5,329 nt of DNA from an uncultured Eubacteriales bacterium (GTDB lineage Bacteria; Bacillota; Clostridia; UBA1381; UBA9506), in the NCBI GenBank assembly GCA_902478395.1, contig CABSKZ010000219.1, forward strand, positions 1 to 5,329. Direction: 5' to 3'. A model generated the notes under the pieces. It was not told the origin of the DNA. It made no database searches and saw only the letters and a program-made list of their open reading frames with translations. The position numbers and the translations under genes are program-made. This document shows, one piece after another, positions 5,305 through 5,329 of this stretch; position 1 is the stretch's first letter, and every line of letters starts with the position of its first letter.

Positions 5305-5329
5305 ATTCAGAGGTTTCATACGAGTTTTT

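Noticed and set aside
5159..5329. CcpA cre, CggR operator, Rex site or riboswitch in the leader
   Set aside because: I looked for the known consensus patterns and found no convincing match, and the predicted leader of about 40 nt is too short for a riboswitch.

Overview
The window carries a lower-glycolysis operon, all on the minus strand. In transcription order it holds phosphoglycerate kinase fused in frame to triosephosphate isomerase (pgk-tpiA), cofactor-independent phosphoglycerate mutase (gpmI) and enolase (eno). Protein sequence style, AG-rich Shine-Dalgarno sites, sigma-A-type promoter elements, AT-rich intergenic DNA beside moderately GC-rich genes, and use of the Mn-dependent GpmI all suggest a Firmicute, most likely a gut-type Clostridia (Oscillospiraceae-like). 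The family-level placement is inference.

Layout from the operon's 5' end (high coordinates) to its 3' end. Positions 5159-5329 are an AT-rich leader with a good promoter (TTGAAA, 17 bp, TACAAT), nested inverted repeats over the -35 box, a 14-bp palindrome and a possible second, extended -10 promoter; no gap gene is visible upstream. Positions 3221-5158 are pgk-tpiA, a single 645-codon frame. gpmI (1672-3201) follows after only 19 nt. An 82-nt gap with a GC-rich hairpin separates gpmI from eno (273-1589). A strong, potentially bidirectional intrinsic terminator (225-262) lies 10 nt past the eno stop. Positions 29-224 hold no recognisable gene. Positions 1-28 are not genomic: they match the end of the Illumina Nextera read-1 transposase adapter, so the left edge is an untrimmed contig or read end.

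Together the enzymes interconvert DHAP and GAP (TPI), make ATP from 1,3-bisphosphoglycerate (PGK), isomerise 3-PG to 2-PG (GpmI) and dehydrate 2-PG to PEP (Eno). GAPDH, which links TPI to PGK, is missing from the window.

The most interesting point is the PGK/TPI junction. The two domains join at a run of exactly nine A residues on the coding strand (3962-3970). As written, nine A give one bifunctional protein. One A fewer ends PGK at once (AAG TAA), leaving TPI without a nearby start. One A more ends PGK four residues later and opens a frame in which TPI has its own ATG and a normal-looking start (MTIKKKVIAGNWKMNK). The junction is therefore a genuine fusion, a slippage or frameshift switch making both free PGK and PGK-TPI, or a one-base homopolymer error hiding two overlapping genes. 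The visible adapter contamination is a reason to take the error option seriously.
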